DNA of 64,000 nt from Pantoea sp. Nvir (GCF_009829915.1 NZ_SZZW01000003.1:90097-154096); one strand, 5' to 3'; counted from the first letter of the stretch, positions 29,447-41,970 are shown. The notes: a model not told the origin generated them from the sequence alone. Program-made: numbers and translations.

Positions 29447-32400
29447 AGCTGTGGAAAAAAGTTCTAATTAGCCTTTTAGTTTTTCTACTGCTACTTTGTG
29501 GAGTGGTATTTTTTATTAGCACTACACCAGGTCTGCACCTTATCCTGAATGGAGCGGTAAGCTGGGTACCAGGCTTATCAATTAAGCAGGTAGAAGGCGG
29601 CTGGCGTAATCTGACTATAAGTGGTCTTCACTATGAAATACCTGGTGTTAGCGTCGATGTTAACACTTTTTATTTGGCTGTCAATCTAAATTGCCTGATA
29701 CATTCGTCATTCTGTATTAGCGATAGTATGCTGAAAGACGTAAAAGTGGTGGTCAACAGCAAAAAGATCACAACTGCTCAGGAAATCTCTTTACCTGAAC
29801 AGGAGAGTAGTAAAGGTACTTTTCATACCTCTTATCCGATTATCCTCAGCCACCTCGCCCTACATAACATTAATGTAAAAATTGATGAGACCACTATCTC
29901 GTTACTCGATTTGACCACTGGACTGCAGTGGCAGAATCGAGTATTGACGTTTAATGCCACTCATACCCATAGCCTACTCGTCGCGCTTCCAAAAGTAGTA
30001 AATAAAGGGGTAATGCAACCAAAGGTGCAATATCCACGAGACGATGAAAAATCTCTGGGAGAAACCCTGCAGGCAATTTTTTCTAAACCTCTGCTGCCGG
30101 ATCTACACGATTTTAATTTACCGCTTGATATTGATATGCAAGAAATGGTTGGCGAACAGCTATGCCTAACTGGTGATATTAACATTGCGGTGAATCGCTT
30201 TTTGCTCAAAGCGAAGAACGTTGATCATAAACTGCAGCTGCAGACCTTAGATATCGATTCTAACCTTGGAAAACTTCATGCTAGTGGTGAGGTAACGCTT
30301 GCAGATAACTGGCCAGTCAATTTAACAATTAACAGTATGTCTAATGTTTTTCCGATGAAAGGCGAAAAAATAATACTGGATCTGAGTGGTGCCATATGTA
30401 ACGAATTAAGGGTAGGGTTAGACTTTACTGGTCCGGTAAACGTGCATCTCAAAGCCGCCACTCAGTTATCGGTTACTGGTTTACCTCTTTCACTGCAGCT
30501 TACTAGCCGGCAATTGCGTTGGCCATTTCATGGTGCGCTGCAATATCATGCAGATAATTTCAACTACCAATTTAAAGGTAAAGCCACACACTATGTAATG
30601 TCATTACATACGGCAGTCAAAGGCAACAGAGTTTTACCTGCAATTATCGCTCTAGATGGCGAAGGTAACGTTAAGCACTTCAATATCAACAAGTTGCACA
30701 TTAGTATGTTGCAGGGCAATGTTGATCTTATAGCTCTAGTGGATTGGAGTAAAACAATCAGCTGGCGCAGCATACTGATGCTCTCCGGTATTAATACCGC
30801 ACGGCAATGTCCTAACTGGCCAGTGCAGTTGGATGGTAAAATGACCACATATGGCAGCTTCTACGGTGGTAGCATCTGGCAGATCAATGTACCACAGCTG
30901 CAGCTTAAGGGTAAAATTAAACAAAACATTTTGAATGTTGAAGGTGCGTTGAAGGGTAACGGTTATAAACAATGGGATATTCCCGGTATTAAAATTAATT
31001 TTGGATTCAATGAACTGAATGTAAAAGGCACACTAGGAAACCGCCTTAATTTGGATGCAAATATCGACGCTACCCATCTGAATAATACTTTGCCTGGTCT
31101 GGGAGGCATGGCAAAAGGCATCATCAAATTACGTGGCACACCTCAAGATCTCCAGTTGCGGGCATATCTTCATGCCACTAACCTTCGTTGGCAGCAGATA
31201 AGAATGCGTAGTATTGAATTAAGTGGTGACATACATTCCAGCGACCAGCTTGTAGGGAAGGTCCAACTATGTGTTAAGCACTTTAAGCAAGATACGCTTC
31301 ATATCAAGATGATGCAGTTAACCGCCGGAGGTAACGAAAAAGCGCATCAACTAAAATTTATGGTATATGGCGAGCCTATTTCTGGTCAGCTTGTGGTTGA
31401 CGGTAGCTTCGAGCGCCATAATCAACGTTGGAGAGGTATGCTTAACAACACGCACATCGCTACTCCAGTTGGGAAATGGCGTCTAATACATACGCTAGCT
31501 ATTGATTATCTCAATGCAAAGCAGACCGTAACTATTACCCCGCACTGCTGGGAAAACTCCAATGCACAATTCTGCGTGCATAATCAAGTAGAAGTCGGGC
31601 CAAGAGGCGGACATCTGTACGTCAAGTTTCACCATTTCGACTTGGCGATGCTTAAGCCATTTCTTCCTATTCAAAAAACCCAGATTACTGGTATGTTTAG
31701 CGGTGAATCGATTATCAATTGGACATCGACTGGTACGATGCCGACCGGTAATATTTTGCTTAAAGGAAGTGGTGTTAAGGTAAGGCAGGCTATACAGGGC
31801 AATACAAAGTCCATCTACTTTAATAATTTAAATTTCAATGTGGGTTTGCGCGATGGCCAGACGAATTTTGACTGGCTTATTCGCATCTCTAAGAACGGCC
31901 AGTGCGACGGTAGCGTACAGATCAAAGATCCGCAAAATCGCCGTGTGTTGGGCGGTAATATTAATATCCGTAATATCTCTTTGGCAATGCTGAATCAAGG
32001 ACTAATGCAAGGCGCACATATCGAGGGTAAACTTAACGGCAACCTTTATTTAGGAGGTAGTGTTAAACATCCACAAATTTTTGGCAAACTTGCTTTGCAA
32101 GGAGTCGATGTTCACAGTAACTTCATGTTGATCGATTTAACCAGTGCTAATCTGAACATGGTGTTCAACGGAATGAGCTCAACGGTCAAAGGTTTAGTTC
32201 AAACCGCGCAGGGAAATATTAATCTTAACGGTAATGTAAACTGGAGCAAATTTGACAAGTGGCACGCGTATATTACCGCACAGGGAAGCCGTGTACGTAT
32301 CATCGCACCACCGATGGTACATATAGATGTCTCACCGAGACTAGTGTTCAAGGCGACGCCAAAGACATTTAATCTAGATGGTACAATTGATGTTCCTTGG

Positions 32401-33213
32401 GCACGTATTACTGTACATGACTTGCCGAAGAACTCTGTGGGTGTTTCGTCAGATGAAGTGTTGCTAGATACAAACTTCCAGCCCCTCCGACCAAAAACTG
32501 CTTCGATTCCGATTAATAGCAACTTATTGATCCATATTGGAAATGATGTACGACTTTCTGCCTTTGGATTGAGAGCAAAACTTAACGGTGATTTAAAAAT
32601 AGTACAGGATAAGACCGGGTTCGGCTTAAACGGACAGATTAACATTCCGTCGGGCCGCTTTCGTGCATACGGTCAAGATCTGATTGTACGCAAAGGGGAA
32701 CTACAGTTCTCTGGGTTACCGGATCAGCCCTATATCAATATAGAAGCTATTCGTAATCCAGAAACCACTGAAAATAATGTAAATGCTGGCCTGCGTATTA
32801 CCGGCTTAGCTGATGAACCGCAGGCAGAAGTGTTCTCTGAACCGGCGATGCCACAGCAGGAAGCTTTTTCTTATTTGCTACGTGGACAAGGACTTAGCAG
32901 CGATAGCGACAACAGTGTGTTAACATCATCTTTGATCGCGCTGGGTATTGCACAAAGTGGACATGTTATAGGTAAAATTGGAGAAATGTTTGGTGTCAGT
33001 AATCTTGTAGTCGACACTACCGGCGTGGGTGATAATCAACAAGTGCAGGTCAGCGGCTATATATTTCAGGGTTTACAATTAAAATATAGTATTGGCATTT
33101 TTGATTCATTGGCAACTTTAACTTTGCGTTATCGCTTAATGCCTAAACTCTATTTGGAGTTTTCATCTAGTGTCAATCAAGTGCTGGATTTGCTCTATCA
33201 GTTTGAATTCTAA
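29443..33213 (+). CDS. tamB: TamB, inner-membrane-anchored AsmA-like lipid transport/assembly protein
   Basis: A 1256-residue protein (E. coli 1259), one of the longest genes here and fully open. The N-terminus is a signal anchor ([20 protein letters not shown]). It is followed by a long series of beta-strand-rich repeats typical of the bridge-like taco fold, and the C-terminal DUF490/TamB domain with [29 protein letters not shown] and [20 protein letters not shown]. The ATGA overlap with tamA indicates translational coupling. TamB spans the periplasm and, with TamA, carries phospholipids to the outer membrane. Keeping both genes intact argues for a real outer membrane. In E. coli ytfP follows; it is absent here. 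Confidence 0.96.
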   Translation: MKLWKKVLISLLVFLLLLCGVVFFISTTPGLHLILNGAVSWVPGLSIKQVEGGWRNLTISGLHYEIPGVSVDVNTFYLAVNLNCLIHSSFCISDSMLKDVKVVVNSKKITTAQEISLPEQESSKGTFHTSYPIILSHLALHNINVKIDETTISLLDLTTGLQWQNRVLTFNATHTHSLLVALPKVVNKGVMQPKVQYPRDDEKSLGETLQAIFSKPLLPDLHDFNLPLDIDMQEMVGEQLCLTGDINIAVNRFLLKAKNVDHKLQLQTLDIDSNLGKLHASGEVTLADNWPVNLTINSMSNVFPMKGEKIILDLSGAICNELRVGLDFTGPVNVHLKAATQLSVTGLPLSLQLTSRQLRWPFHGALQYHADNFNYQFKGKATHYVMSLHTAVKGNRVLPAIIALDGEGNVKHFNINKLHISMLQGNVDLIALVDWSKTISWRSILMLSGINTARQCPNWPVQLDGKMTTYGSFYGGSIWQINVPQLQLKGKIKQNILNVEGALKGNGYKQWDIPGIKINFGFNELNVKGTLGNRLNLDANIDATHLNNTLPGLGGMAKGIIKLRGTPQDLQLRAYLHATNLRWQQIRMRSIELSGDIHSSDQLVGKVQLCVKHFKQDTLHIKMMQLTAGGNEKAHQLKFMVYGEPISGQLVVDGSFERHNQRWRGMLNNTHIATPVGKWRLIHTLAIDYLNAKQTVTITPHCWENSNAQFCVHNQVEVGPRGGHLYVKFHHFDLAMLKPFLPIQKTQITGMFSGESIINWTSTGTMPTGNILLKGSGVKVRQAIQGNTKSIYFNNLNFNVGLRDGQTNFDWLIRISKNGQCDGSVQIKDPQNRRVLGGNINIRNISLAMLNQGLMQGAHIEGKLNGNLYLGGSVKHPQIFGKLALQGVDVHSNFMLIDLTSANLNMVFNGMSSTVKGLVQTAQGNINLNGNVNWSKFDKWHAYITAQGSRVRIIAPPMVHIDVSPRLVFKATPKTFNLDGTIDVPWARITVHDLPKNSVGVSSDEVLLDTNFQPLRPKTASIPINSNLLIHIGNDVRLSAFGLRAKLNGDLKIVQDKTGFGLNGQINIPSGRFRAYGQDLIVRKGELQFSGLPDQPYINIEAIRNPETTENNVNAGLRITGLADEPQAEVFSEPAMPQQEAFSYLLRGQGLSSDSDNSVLTSSLIALGIAQSGHVIGKIGEMFGVSNLVVDTTGVGDNQQVQVSGYIFQGLQLKYSIGIFDSLATLTLRYRLMPKLYLEFSSSVNQVLDLLYQFEF

Positions 33214-33336
33214 AAAGTAAATAATTACTTAGGGCAGGTCACAATGGAGGAGAGAAATAGCCTACTTTATAGGGGATTGTCGATAGCTAGGGAAAGATGT
33301 CAGTTGAAGGGGTGGGGTATATAAACTATATATACA

Positions 33337-33356
33337 GCCTGGGTAATGGCCCAGGC
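33337..33356. terminator. Possible bidirectional hairpin between tamB and ppa
   Basis: GCCTGGG/CCCAGGC, a 7-bp GC stem with a 6-base loop, lies between the convergent tamB and ppa genes. There is no T-run, so it is only a candidate. The rest of 33214-33523 is non-coding with nothing else visible. Confidence 0.4.
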
Positions 33357-33523
33357 CCTATGATACGCGAAAAAACTTTCTATTGTGAGGTTTATAGCAT
33401 CAGTGATATTACGATGGTACGCTAAACAAGTAAGGTCATTATCTTGATTGTTTTCTAGATAGAGCAAAATGCGTTATTATACATTGCTTAGAAGACACTC
33501 GCTCAAGAGTATCGGCATAATCA

Positions 33524-34054
33524 TTACTGTTTTTGCGCACGCGCAAAGGCAGTAATGATTTCAGATTGAGCAGCTTTAGCATCATTCCAGCCTTTAATTT
33601 TGACCCATTTACCTTTTTCCAAATTTTTATAGTGCTCAAAGAAGTGGGTGATCTGAGCGCGCAGCAATTCTGGCAGATCGCTTATTTCTTTGATGTGATC
33701 GTAGTCTTTAGTTAGCTTAGTGTGCGGTACCGCTAATAATTTGGCGTCTTCTCCAGACTCGTCGACCATTTTTAGTACTCCAACTGGACGACATCGGATA
33801 ACAGAGCCAGGCTGCAGCGGATACGGTGTTGGGACCAGAGCATCAACCGGATCACCATCTAGTGCTAGCGTGTTGTTGATATAGCCATAGTTACATGGAT
33901 AGAACATCGCTGTAGGGATGAAACGGTCTACGAATAGAGCTCCAGAATTTTTGTCAATTTCGTATTTGATTGGTTGAGCGTTAGCTGGAATTTCAATAAT
34001 AACATATATATCTTCTGGCAGTTTTTTACCTGCCAGCACTTGGTTGAAACTCAT
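33524..34054 (-). CDS. ppa: Inorganic pyrophosphatase
   Basis: A 176-residue protein, the E. coli Ppa length. It contains the family I signature DGDPVDALV, the [16 protein letters not shown] and [12 protein letters not shown] active-site segments and EDAKLLAVP. It hydrolyses pyrophosphate to phosphate in the cytoplasm, which pulls nucleic acid and aminoacyl-tRNA synthesis forward. The start ATG at 34054 follows an AAGGA-type site in reverse orientation. It is convergent with tamB, as in E. coli. Nothing unusual is seen. Confidence 0.96.
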   Translation of the reverse strand: MSFNQVLAGKKLPEDIYVIIEIPANAQPIKYEIDKNSGALFVDRFIPTAMFYPCNYGYINNTLALDGDPVDALVPTPYPLQPGSVIRCRPVGVLKMVDESGEDAKLLAVPHTKLTKDYDHIKEISDLPELLRAQITHFFEHYKNLEKGKWVKIKGWNDAKAAQSEIITAFARAQKQ

Positions 34055-35149
34055 AGGAGTCCTTAAATTAATTATAAGGTAGGTATTAGCTATTATACCT
34101 AACTAACTCTAAAAGTATGCTAATTTTCATCTTTTAGAAGATATTTCGTGTTACTTTATTTTGATGCGAGAAACAGAGCAGTGATTTTCCGTAGCAAATA
34201 TTGGTTAGATCCAGTACTCTAAAAAAGAAGACGATATCAATTGCTGTAATAATTAATAACCCCATTAGTAATTAGAATTATTGCGTATTAACTAATATTA
34301 ATACTACGTGTTTCTAACAACATTCTGAAAAGATTCACAAGAATCACATGTATCAACTCGATTGACCAGTTTATAACACTTAGCAGCTTTACTGGTTTCA
34401 TTTTAAAATGGCATTACAAAAAGTAAAAGCATGATCACCGTATTTTACTTTAAAGTTTATATTTAATGAGCTGCTGTTGAGGATGTTTATATAGAAAATA
34501 CTTGAGTTCTTCTAACGTGAATTCCCTTTAGAAAAAGGGAACAGTGCTATTATAGGGTAATATCTCCTTATATGAAGGAGATGTTTCGTGCTATTACTTT
34601 ATTTTTCGTCTGTGTGTTCAACGAAGAACATCCATGGTGTACACTTATTACAGAGCACACGTAGTTTATTATTAATATTTATGTAGATAGTAATGCTATA
34701 ATAAAAGATTATTACGTTTTTTAGAGGTTACGTGGAAATTCTTTATTAAAACACCGATGAAACAAAATGTAAAAAGATTGCTAACATTTATTCATAGTAC
34801 CAATGAACGCTAGTCTATCCCTTTGAGGAAAATTACAGAATTAACTATTTATTATTCTTTTACTGAGGGCAGTAACTCTTAAAGTTGATTATTATCATAA
34901 GTTTTGTAGGCATTGACGTAAAGTTTAAAATTAGCGACATTTAGGTCATTACCCATTAAAGATTATCAAACAAGAGTACAGTTCTACTATATTTACAATA
35001 TTCGACAGGTTTTGAGCTCAACATAAGTATTTTTTTAGATTTAATATAATTTTATCTTTTAGGTAACTTATAAAATACAGGTCTTTTATAAAAAAGAATG
35101 ATTGATTCTATTAGATTTTTACACTATTTTTATTTTCTTTTGTGTATTG
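34055..35149. other. Non-coding stretch upstream of ppa
   Basis: About 1.1 kb. In E. coli fbp and mpl lie in this interval; I could not read them. Two small hairpins occur at 34522-34541 (7-bp stem) and 34562-34582 (8-bp stem). Confidence 0.45.
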
Positions 35150-35562
35150 TGGAGCTTATCATCATAGATGTTGGTGTTGAATATGAGTATGGAGCGCTCT
35201 TGCCTTGTTCAATGCTTCACTGATCTACTCAATTAAGTAATCGTACAGTATTCGTATGTTATAGAATGACGTAATTTGATATTTGATAGTTGTAACGATT
35301 CTTGATCTTATCAAACGCCTGGCTTATTGACTTGAGCCTCAATTGCAAAGCAATAACTGATTATCTATAGCTGATAGTATTGACCTTCTTTCTTAATACA
35401 TTTTGCTTAAGTTTATTAGCGTTAATATCGGACAGCAGTTCTTATAGTAAGCTTCTTTATAGTATTTATATTTAGTTTAAATAAGTTTAACGCCTAAGCC
35501 TTTCAGCTCTTTACAGGTGCGTTTAATTGAGATTTTACTTATCCATCATCTCTTCTTTTAAT
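35150..35562 (-). pseudogene. yjgA: Decayed yjgA/darP (ribosome-associated 50S assembly protein)
   Basis: The minus strand near 35500-35560 reads SKISIKRTCKELKGLGVKLI, matching the N-terminal [20 protein letters not shown] of YjgA. ANKLKQNVLRKKVNTI follows (E. coli AQRIKMEGRRRQLQLI). Further on SQAFDKIKNRYNYQ matches IRQALDKLKNRHNQQ, and ISEALNKARALH lies near 35195. Stop codons and frameshifts break it. YjgA lies next to pmbA on the opposite strand in E. coli, exactly as here. It assists late 50S ribosome assembly and is often dispensable. Confidence 0.85.
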
Positions 35563-35719
35563 TATTTAGAATATCTTGTGGCTACTTATGAGGCTGTTTA
35601 TTGATTTTCAATGATTTCTTAAAAAAAGCGTATTCCTACTAGTTTATTGGGTAATTGCGAAATTATTCTCTAATTCTGATAGACTTAAAACTTTTATCAT
35701 AATACTAGATGGTAGGACT

Positions 35720-37060
35720 ATGAACTTATCTATTCAGGTCTCAGAACAGCGACAACTATTAGAACAGGCAGTTTCTCAAGTACTAGATTTAGCAAAAGTT
35801 ATTACCGATGGTGTGGAAGTGGCAGTGACTAAAACCATAGGAATAAGTGTAAGTACTCGTTATGGTGAAGTGGAGAACATCGAGTTCAATAGCGACGGCG
35901 CACTGTGCATTACTGTTTATCACGAGAATCGTAAAGGCAGTGCCTCTTCTACCGATGTTACTATAAAAGCGATTAAACGTACCTTACAGGCAGCAGTAGA
36001 TATCGCACGTTATACTTCAGTTGATCCTTATTCTGCGCCGGCAGATGCTGATTTGCTCGCTTTTGACGCACCTGATCTCGATCTTTATCATCCTTGGGAA
36101 ATTAATGCTGATCTAGCAATTAGAATTGCCGCACAAGCAGAGCAGGCTGCATTACAAGCCGATCATCGTATCACAAATACTGAAGGGGGAAGCTTCAACA
36201 GCCATGTCGGCATAAAGGTATTTGGCAATAGTCATGGCATGATGCGTAGCTATTGTTCTAGTAGACATTCTTTATTAAGTAGCGTGATCGCTACTCAGGA
36301 CGGTAATATGGAGCGCGATTATGCCTATACAATTGGTCGTGCTTTTGAGGATCTAAAGAGTCCAGAATGTGTCGGTAAAGAGTGTGCTCGCCGCGTATTA
36401 GCACGCTTGTCACCTCGTAGACTTTCTACCATGACAGCACCAGTTATTTTAGCATCGGAAGTAGCCACTGGTTTTTTTGGACATTTAGTCGGCGCTATTA
36501 GTGGCAGTAGTGTTTATCATAAATCTACTTTTTTACTTAACTCATTAGGCCAGCAAATTATGCCTGAATGGCTTACTATTCAGGAGCAACCACATTTAAA
36601 TAAAGGTTTAGCATCGGTGCCTTTTGATAGTGAAGGAGTACGTACCCAGGCACGTGATATTATCTTAAATGGTATATTGCAAACCTGGTTACTCACCACC
36701 TATTCGGCACGAAAGCTAGGGTTAAAAAGTACTGGTCATGCGGGTGGTATTTATAACTGGCTTATAGATGGTCAGGGATTAAATTTTAAAGATTTATTGA
36801 AACAAATGGATCGTGGCTTAGTGGTAACTGAACTAATGGGGCAGGGCGTAAATATCATTACTGGAGATTATTCACGTGGTGCTGCTGGCTTTTGGGTAGA
36901 AAATGGTGAGATTCAGTATCCTGTAAGTGGGATTACTATTGCTGGTAATCTCAAGCAGATATGGCGTAATATCGTTGCAGTAGGTAACGATATTGAAACA
37001 CGCAGTAATATACAATGTGGTTCGGTGTTATTGCCTGATATGAAGATAGCTGGACAATAA
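35720..37060 (+). CDS. pmbA: TldE/PmbA metalloprotease-like subunit
   Basis: A 446-residue protein (E. coli PmbA 450). Clear blocks include [66 protein letters not shown] and the C-terminal [20 protein letters not shown]. TldD and TldE form a heterodimeric zinc protease that processes modified peptides and antitoxins; TldE itself lacks the metal-binding motif. I saw no tldD in this window. The start ATG at 35720 follows a TAGGACT site. The gene ends with a strong intrinsic terminator 20 bases after the stop. Confidence 0.95.
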   Translation: MNLSIQVSEQRQLLEQAVSQVLDLAKVITDGVEVAVTKTIGISVSTRYGEVENIEFNSDGALCITVYHENRKGSASSTDVTIKAIKRTLQAAVDIARYTSVDPYSAPADADLLAFDAPDLDLYHPWEINADLAIRIAAQAEQAALQADHRITNTEGGSFNSHVGIKVFGNSHGMMRSYCSSRHSLLSSVIATQDGNMERDYAYTIGRAFEDLKSPECVGKECARRVLARLSPRRLSTMTAPVILASEVATGFFGHLVGAISGSSVYHKSTFLLNSLGQQIMPEWLTIQEQPHLNKGLASVPFDSEGVRTQARDIILNGILQTWLLTTYSARKLGLKSTGHAGGIYNWLIDGQGLNFKDLLKQMDRGLVVTELMGQGVNIITGDYSRGAAGFWVENGEIQYPVSGITIAGNLKQIWRNIVAVGNDIETRSNIQCGSVLLPDMKIAGQ

Positions 37061-37079
37061 TAAATTAACCTCAGTTTCT

Positions 37080-37107
37080 AAAAAGCAGCACTTTAGCTGC
37101 TTTTTTT
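37080..37107 (+). terminator. Rho-independent terminator of pmbA
   Basis: A 10-bp perfect stem (AAAAAGCAGC/GCTGCTTTTT) with loop ACTTTA ends in a seven-T run, 20 bases after the pmbA stop. This is the clearest classical intrinsic terminator in the window. Confidence 0.9.
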
Positions 37108-37163
37108 ATAAAAATTACTTATAGTTATATATTTGTTTGGGTGAAATCTGAGACATAGTCAGA

Positions 37164-37204
37164 TATTAGGTATTAGGTATTAGGTATTAGGTATTAGGTA
37201 TTAG
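37164..37204. repeat. Heptanucleotide microsatellite (TATTAGG)n
   Basis: Five perfect copies of TATTAGG plus a sixth lacking the last G, between the pmbA terminator and the dolP stop. Seven-base unit arrays are uncommon in bacteria outside phase-variable genes; here the array is intergenic, so length changes would not alter a protein. Confidence 0.95.
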
Positions 37205-37264
37205 TAATGTTATATGGTATTCTAAATGATAGAAAATGCCAATTTATACGTATAAAATATTTAT

Positions 37265-37840
37265 TTACTTTAGTAGTGTAAAAGCAGTGGTAACATGTTT
37301 TACGTTGTTGACTCTGCTAGCTATATCCGCAGCTGCTGTTGCTTCTTTTTTAGTGACTAAACCTAAAAGAAAAACTTCACCGTTTTCTGTAATGATTTTT
37401 ACGTTAGATAATTTTACTTGATTACTACCTAGTAACTGGGATTGAATTCTAGTAGTTATCCAAGCATCAGATGATGCAGTACATAAATTTATTTTTTTGC
37501 TAATTCTAATTTCGTTATAGACATCAGTGGAACCTTTTACGTGTAAAGTCACTTCTTTGGCGCGGTTCACAATCTTTTGCGATAGCGCTTGGCCGGTTAA
37601 TAGCACTTTTCCTTGATAGACGGTAGTGATAATGCGTGAGTTGGTTTTAATCTGCTGATCTCTTGCCAGAGTATTTCTGATTCGTAGTTCTAGAGTATTA
37701 TCTTTGATTTGTGTAATGAATGTACGGGGATCGATAGCGGTTTTTGTAGCCACGGCTGTGCCACCGGCGGTAACGACGGCGGCACAGCCGTGCAATAGCG
37801 CGGTAGTTAATAACATTGCAATAGTATTCAATTCCTTCAT
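37265..37840 (-). CDS. dolP: DolP (YraP), dual-BON outer-membrane lipoprotein
   Basis: A 191-residue protein, exactly the E. coli DolP length. It has a lipoprotein signal with lipobox-like LLHGC, then two BON domains: LELRIRNTLARDQQ with GKVLLTGQA, and WITTRIQSQLLGSNQVKLSN with GEVFLLGLVT, ending VTTAFTLLK. DolP binds anionic phospholipids at the division site and supports the outer-membrane permeability barrier and BAM function. It lies 18 bases after diaA, as in E. coli. It is the second dual-BON protein in this window after OsmY. Confidence 0.95.
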   Translation of the reverse strand: MKELNTIAMLLTTALLHGCAAVVTAGGTAVATKTAIDPRTFITQIKDNTLELRIRNTLARDQQIKTNSRIITTVYQGKVLLTGQALSQKIVNRAKEVTLHVKGSTDVYNEIRISKKINLCTASSDAWITTRIQSQLLGSNQVKLSNVKIITENGEVFLLGLVTKKEATAAADIASRVNNVKHVTTAFTLLK

Positions 37841-37858
37841 ATATGCTTCTTCAATTAT

Positions 37859-38440
37859 TCAGTGAGGAAAAATAGTTCTATCAATTAGAGCGCATAGACA
37901 GTTAAGAGTAAGCATATGCAGCTCCTGAATACGTGCGCTACGGTACGAAGGTATTCGAATTTCTACATCGTGTAAACCCAGAAGACCGGCTAGCTTCCCT
38001 CCATCGTAGCCGGTAAGCGCAATAATAGTCATATCATGGGTAACGGCCGCTTCCACTGCCTTAACAATATCAGGCGAATTTCCACAGGTAGAAATTGCCA
38101 GCAGAACGTCACCAGCCTGACCTAGTGCTCGTACCTGTTTAGCATAAATTTCGTCATACTGACGATCATTGCCAATTGCCGTTAGTATTATGTTGTCTGA
38201 GCTGAGTGCCAGCGCAGGTAAGCTAGGTCGCTCAGTTTCAAAACGATTGATCATGCTGGCAACAAAGTGTTGCGAATTCGCCGCTGAGGTGCCATTGCCA
38301 CAGCTAAGGATTTTACTATTATTTAGCAGGCACTGTACCAACATCATGACAGCTCGGGAAATGGCATCCGGTAGCACTTCTGCAGCAGCAATCTGTGTTT
38401 GAATACTTTCAGTAAAATACTCTTTAATTCTGTCCTGCAC
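37859..38440 (-). CDS. diaA: DiaA, DnaA initiator-associating SIS-domain protein
   Basis: About 193 residues (E. coli 196). The SIS domain shows [50 protein letters not shown] and [14 protein letters not shown] prefer the GTG at 38440, giving [16 protein letters not shown]: it aligns with E. coli and has an AGGTGG site four bases before it. An in-frame ATG at 38464 would add eight residues. DiaA tetramers bind DnaA and promote timely initiation at oriC. It is followed closely by dolP. The upstream lpoA and yraN genes of the E. coli cluster are missing. Confidence 0.93.
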   Translation of the reverse strand: MQDRIKEYFTESIQTQIAAAEVLPDAISRAVMMLVQCLLNNSKILSCGNGTSAANSQHFVASMINRFETERPSLPALALSSDNIILTAIGNDRQYDEIYAKQVRALGQAGDVLLAISTCGNSPDIVKAVEAAVTHDMTIIALTGYDGGKLAGLLGLHDVEIRIPSYRSARIQELHMLTLNCLCALIDRTIFPH

Positions 38441-39708
38441 ACAACCACCTAGGTTTTTATCCATACATCTTAATTTAAAGGTATTGGGAGCTACTACGGC
38501 ATGTTAATGTTGTCTTTCAGAAGGTGGGAACACTCTTGTCCTGACTAACTGGCTCCATCAGAATCTCTATTGATCACACAATACTACTCTACGTTCAGTT
38601 TACTAGTGTTGCCGTCTAGGGTAAAAAAAGAAATGGGTAAAGTACCTGCTTAAAACTATCTGACATCATCTACATAGTTCATATTCACTCCCTCTATACT
38701 GTACTGTATTAGTGCTGAATTGCGTACTAGAAGAGTATGGAAATATAGATGCACTTCAGTTCATTCTCATATCTTGATAAAAATCGAGCTCCATTTAAGT
38801 TTGGTGCAAGTACTCGATCTGGTGTAAAATCAGACCGTATAAAAATTATACAGACAGTAGGTATGATGATTATCAACTTGCTCGGCTTCTGCTAATTTTC
38901 TGCTGTATCGAAAGATAATGCTGAACTAACATCATTGTTGCTGTGTATCAGCAGAGGCTGATATTGTCTTTGATCTTATATATGCGATGTAATATTACGC
39001 TTCTTCTCTAAAAGAAAAAGTAAATCCGCTAAGGTTTATTAAAAGTCAACGAAGGCCAGAAAGCCATAAGCGTCTACTATTAGCAATTGCCTTCTCAGTT
39101 CTCTCTTACAACATAGATACCACCATAATATGGCGACATCCTACTACCTTCTTTCTGATACCGACTAAATCAACTTAATTAGTATCGTAAATTTTAGTTA
39201 GTATTGATTAAAGAGTATTGCGCACCTCACATATAATACTTAGCGTATGTGAAAATCCTTTTCAATCTTAATGATAAATAGATTAACTTTATTTAGTAGC
39301 TAGATTCGCCCGTCATGTTGTAGTTGTTTAAATAGGAAATAAAATTTAAGCCGTGTCGCTGAGTTAATTGGATAATTTGTTGAGCTAATCTGCTGTTCAA
39401 TTTATGTAAATTTTACTTTTTTATTATTTTTATAGGCCACAGATAACAAGGAACTGCTATTAATAGCATATTATCGTAGCAGCTTTATTGTACTTTTACA
39501 GGTGTCAAGCCCAATTTATTAGTCATACATTCTGGAACATTGATGTTTGAGACTTACAGAGCTGAACCTTGACAAAACAGAAAAGTTAACCATCGCAAAG
39601 TACGCGAACAAAGTTGTCACTTTAGAACGCACGATTTTTCAAAGGAAAAATATTATTGCCAGTAATTTTTTTCAAAATGATTATTAAATTTGTGATTTGG
39701 ATAAAAAA
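38441..39708. other. Non-coding stretch between diaA and rsmI
   Basis: About 1.27 kb where E. coli has yraN and lpoA on the diaA strand. I looked for YraN and LpoA motifs on the minus strand and found none that could be defended, so erosion is deep or the genes were deleted. Confidence 0.5.
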
Positions 39709-40572
39709 ATGAAAGCACTAGTTCAAGAAGAGAGTTTTGCCGGTACACTCTATATCGTTCCAACTCCGATTGGTAATTTAGGTGATATTACACAGCGAGC
39801 TTTAACAGTGCTTTCGGGCGTTGATTTAATAGCAGCAGAAGATACCAGGCATACCAGATTATTGTTACAACATTTCTCGATTACTGCGCATCTTTTCGCA
39901 CTTCATGCTCATAATGAGCAGCAGAAGACGGAGCTACTGCTGACAAAGTTACAGGAAAGGCAGAGTATCGCGCTAGTGTCTGATGCCGGCACGCCGCTAA
40001 TTAATGATCCGGGTTATCATCTAGTGCGTCGCTGTCGCAAAGCGGGCATCCGTATTGTGCCGCTGCCTGGTCCGTGCGCTGCTGTGACAGCATTAAGCGC
40101 TTCTGGATTACCAACTAATAGTTTTTGTTACGAAGGTTTTTTACCCGCTAGAACTAAGGCACGTTGTGATACTTTACACGTACTAGCGCAGGAGCCGCGT
40201 ACTCTTATCTTTTACGAATCAACTCATCGTTTGCTCGATAGTCTGCAGGATATAGCAAGTGAATTGGGTGGTAGGCGGTATGTGGTGCTGGCGCGCGAGC
40301 TAAGTAAGACTTGGGAATCGATTTATGGTGCACCGGTGAATGATCTGCTAGCGTGGATTAAAGAAGATGAGAATCGCCGTAAAGGCGAGATGGTCTTAGT
40401 TGTCGCAGGTTATAGGGCGGACAAAAAAGCACTGCCTGCCGATGCATTGCGTACGTTGGCACTACTTCAAAAAGAGCTACCATTAAAAAAAGCGGCATCT
40501 CTAACGGCAGATATTTATGGTATCAAGAAAAGGGTGCTCTATCGCTATGCCATCGACCATCAAGAAGCGTGA
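39709..40572 (+). CDS. rsmI: 16S rRNA (cytidine(1402)-2'-O)-methyltransferase RsmI
   Basis: A 287-residue protein (E. coli 286) of the tetrapyrrole-methylase-fold SAM enzymes. [19 protein letters not shown] at the N-terminus, [49 protein letters not shown] and [14 protein letters not shown] are all conserved. It 2'-O-methylates C1402 of 16S rRNA. The ATG at 39709 is chosen over a TTG four codons earlier because the family begins there. It is divergent from diaA, as in E. coli, and rnpB follows 33 bases downstream. Confidence 0.95.
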   Translation: MKALVQEESFAGTLYIVPTPIGNLGDITQRALTVLSGVDLIAAEDTRHTRLLLQHFSITAHLFALHAHNEQQKTELLLTKLQERQSIALVSDAGTPLINDPGYHLVRRCRKAGIRIVPLPGPCAAVTALSASGLPTNSFCYEGFLPARTKARCDTLHVLAQEPRTLIFYESTHRLLDSLQDIASELGGRRYVVLARELSKTWESIYGAPVNDLLAWIKEDENRRKGEMVLVVAGYRADKKALPADALRTLALLQKELPLKKAASLTADIYGIKKRVLYRYAIDHQEA

Positions 40573-40605
40573 CAAATAAAAGATAATATTCTATTATTGA
40601 GAATT

Positions 40606-40997
<392 letters not shown>

Positions 40998-41663
40998 CTT
41001 TTTTCATTATGTAAAAAGCCTGTAGAAACTGGTAAGAGAGTAGGTTTCTTTCAGCCGAGCTATAAAAATTGAGTTATGATTATGCAACAATACTAGGTTG
41101 CTTTCCTACTTTATAGTAGTAGGGATAGCCGGTACGAATTAGCAAAAAAAAGTGTTTGGAATATGATCATTGAAGCGGGTTTTTAGCTCTCATCGCGAGG
41201 CTGAGGGAGGGAAGAATACATAAATATTATTAAAGTTTTCCCTAATCCTTTAAATTTAAATCTCCTGATAGGATCCCCCGATTATTGTTTTTAATATGCT
41301 AAAAAATCTGCCTCTCCTTTTTTTGCTACCACAAATGTATTTATATCCTGAATCTTAAGTGTCTATGATTACTATCTAATAGTATAGTTGTTAGAAATGC
41401 CCTTTCTTGCACAAAATCGTCATAAACTAGAAAATAGTATCTCTCCGTAAGGGAATAGAATAGGTGCTAAGAGCAAACGAGTATATTAAAATCTTTATGC
41501 TTAATTATTCTAACTAGAATAATGGCAGGGGTAAATACTAGTTTTTAATGTTAGTAAACAAAATACTATCTTGATATTTGTTAAATTGATAGCACATAGG
41601 GGAAAGGTAGGTAGAAGCTAAGGTACTCTATAGATCTTTTCAGGAAATCTGAACGGAAGCTAG
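40998..41663. other. Non-coding stretch between rnpB and the yqj cluster
   Basis: About 0.67 kb of AT-rich sequence with no recognisable gene or relic. Confidence 0.45.
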
Positions 41664-41684
41664 AGCCGGTGGGTTTCACCGGCT
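41664..41684 (-). terminator. Hairpin downstream of yqjK
   Basis: AGCCGGTG/CACCGGCT, an 8-bp perfect GC-rich stem with a 5-base loop, 14 bases after the yqjK stop. It has no clear T-run in the transcribed direction, so it is probably a weak terminator or a 3' stability hairpin for the yqjDEK transcript. Confidence 0.6.
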
Positions 41685-41697
41685 GAAGAGAAAGTAA

Positions 41698-41970
41698 TTA
41701 GCGTTGCTGCAGAACCTTTTTCAACATGCGCCAAGTGCTCCATACACCAAAGCCGCGCTTAATCAGTCGAAGAAATCTATTCGGACTAAGTATCAACCAG
41801 ATCGTCAGATAACGCTTCATGTTAAGGAAAGTCAGCCAGCAGCGATCATACTGCGCCGTTCTCTGTAAAAAATCATGACAGCTGGCACTGAGATCCAGTC
41901 TCTGCTGCCGTACTGTATCTAACAGCAACTGGATCTGTTGTTTGTCATGTTTCTGTTTACTTATCGTCAT
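41698..41970 (-). CDS. yqjK: YqjK family protein
   Basis: A 90-residue protein resembling E. coli YqjK. The QQRLDLSASCHDFLQRTAQYD motif matches QQRLDLSASRREWLETTGAYD, and the C-terminal RFLRLIKRGFGVWSTWRML matches the conserved RRGFGVWSAWR block. It is a small protein with a hydrophobic stretch in the middle; its function is unknown. It overlaps the yqjE stop by 14 bases, which implies coupled translation. The yqjD-yqjE-yqjK order and overlaps are as in E. coli. Confidence 0.9.
   Translation of the reverse strand: MTISKQKHDKQQIQLLLDTVRQQRLDLSASCHDFLQRTAQYDRCWLTFLNMKRYLTIWLILSPNRFLRLIKRGFGVWSTWRMLKKVLQQR

Noticed and set aside
32199..32645. 148-codon minus-strand open frame inside tamB
   Set aside because: It lies antisense to the intact tamB coding sequence and has no recognisable motif; a shadow frame.
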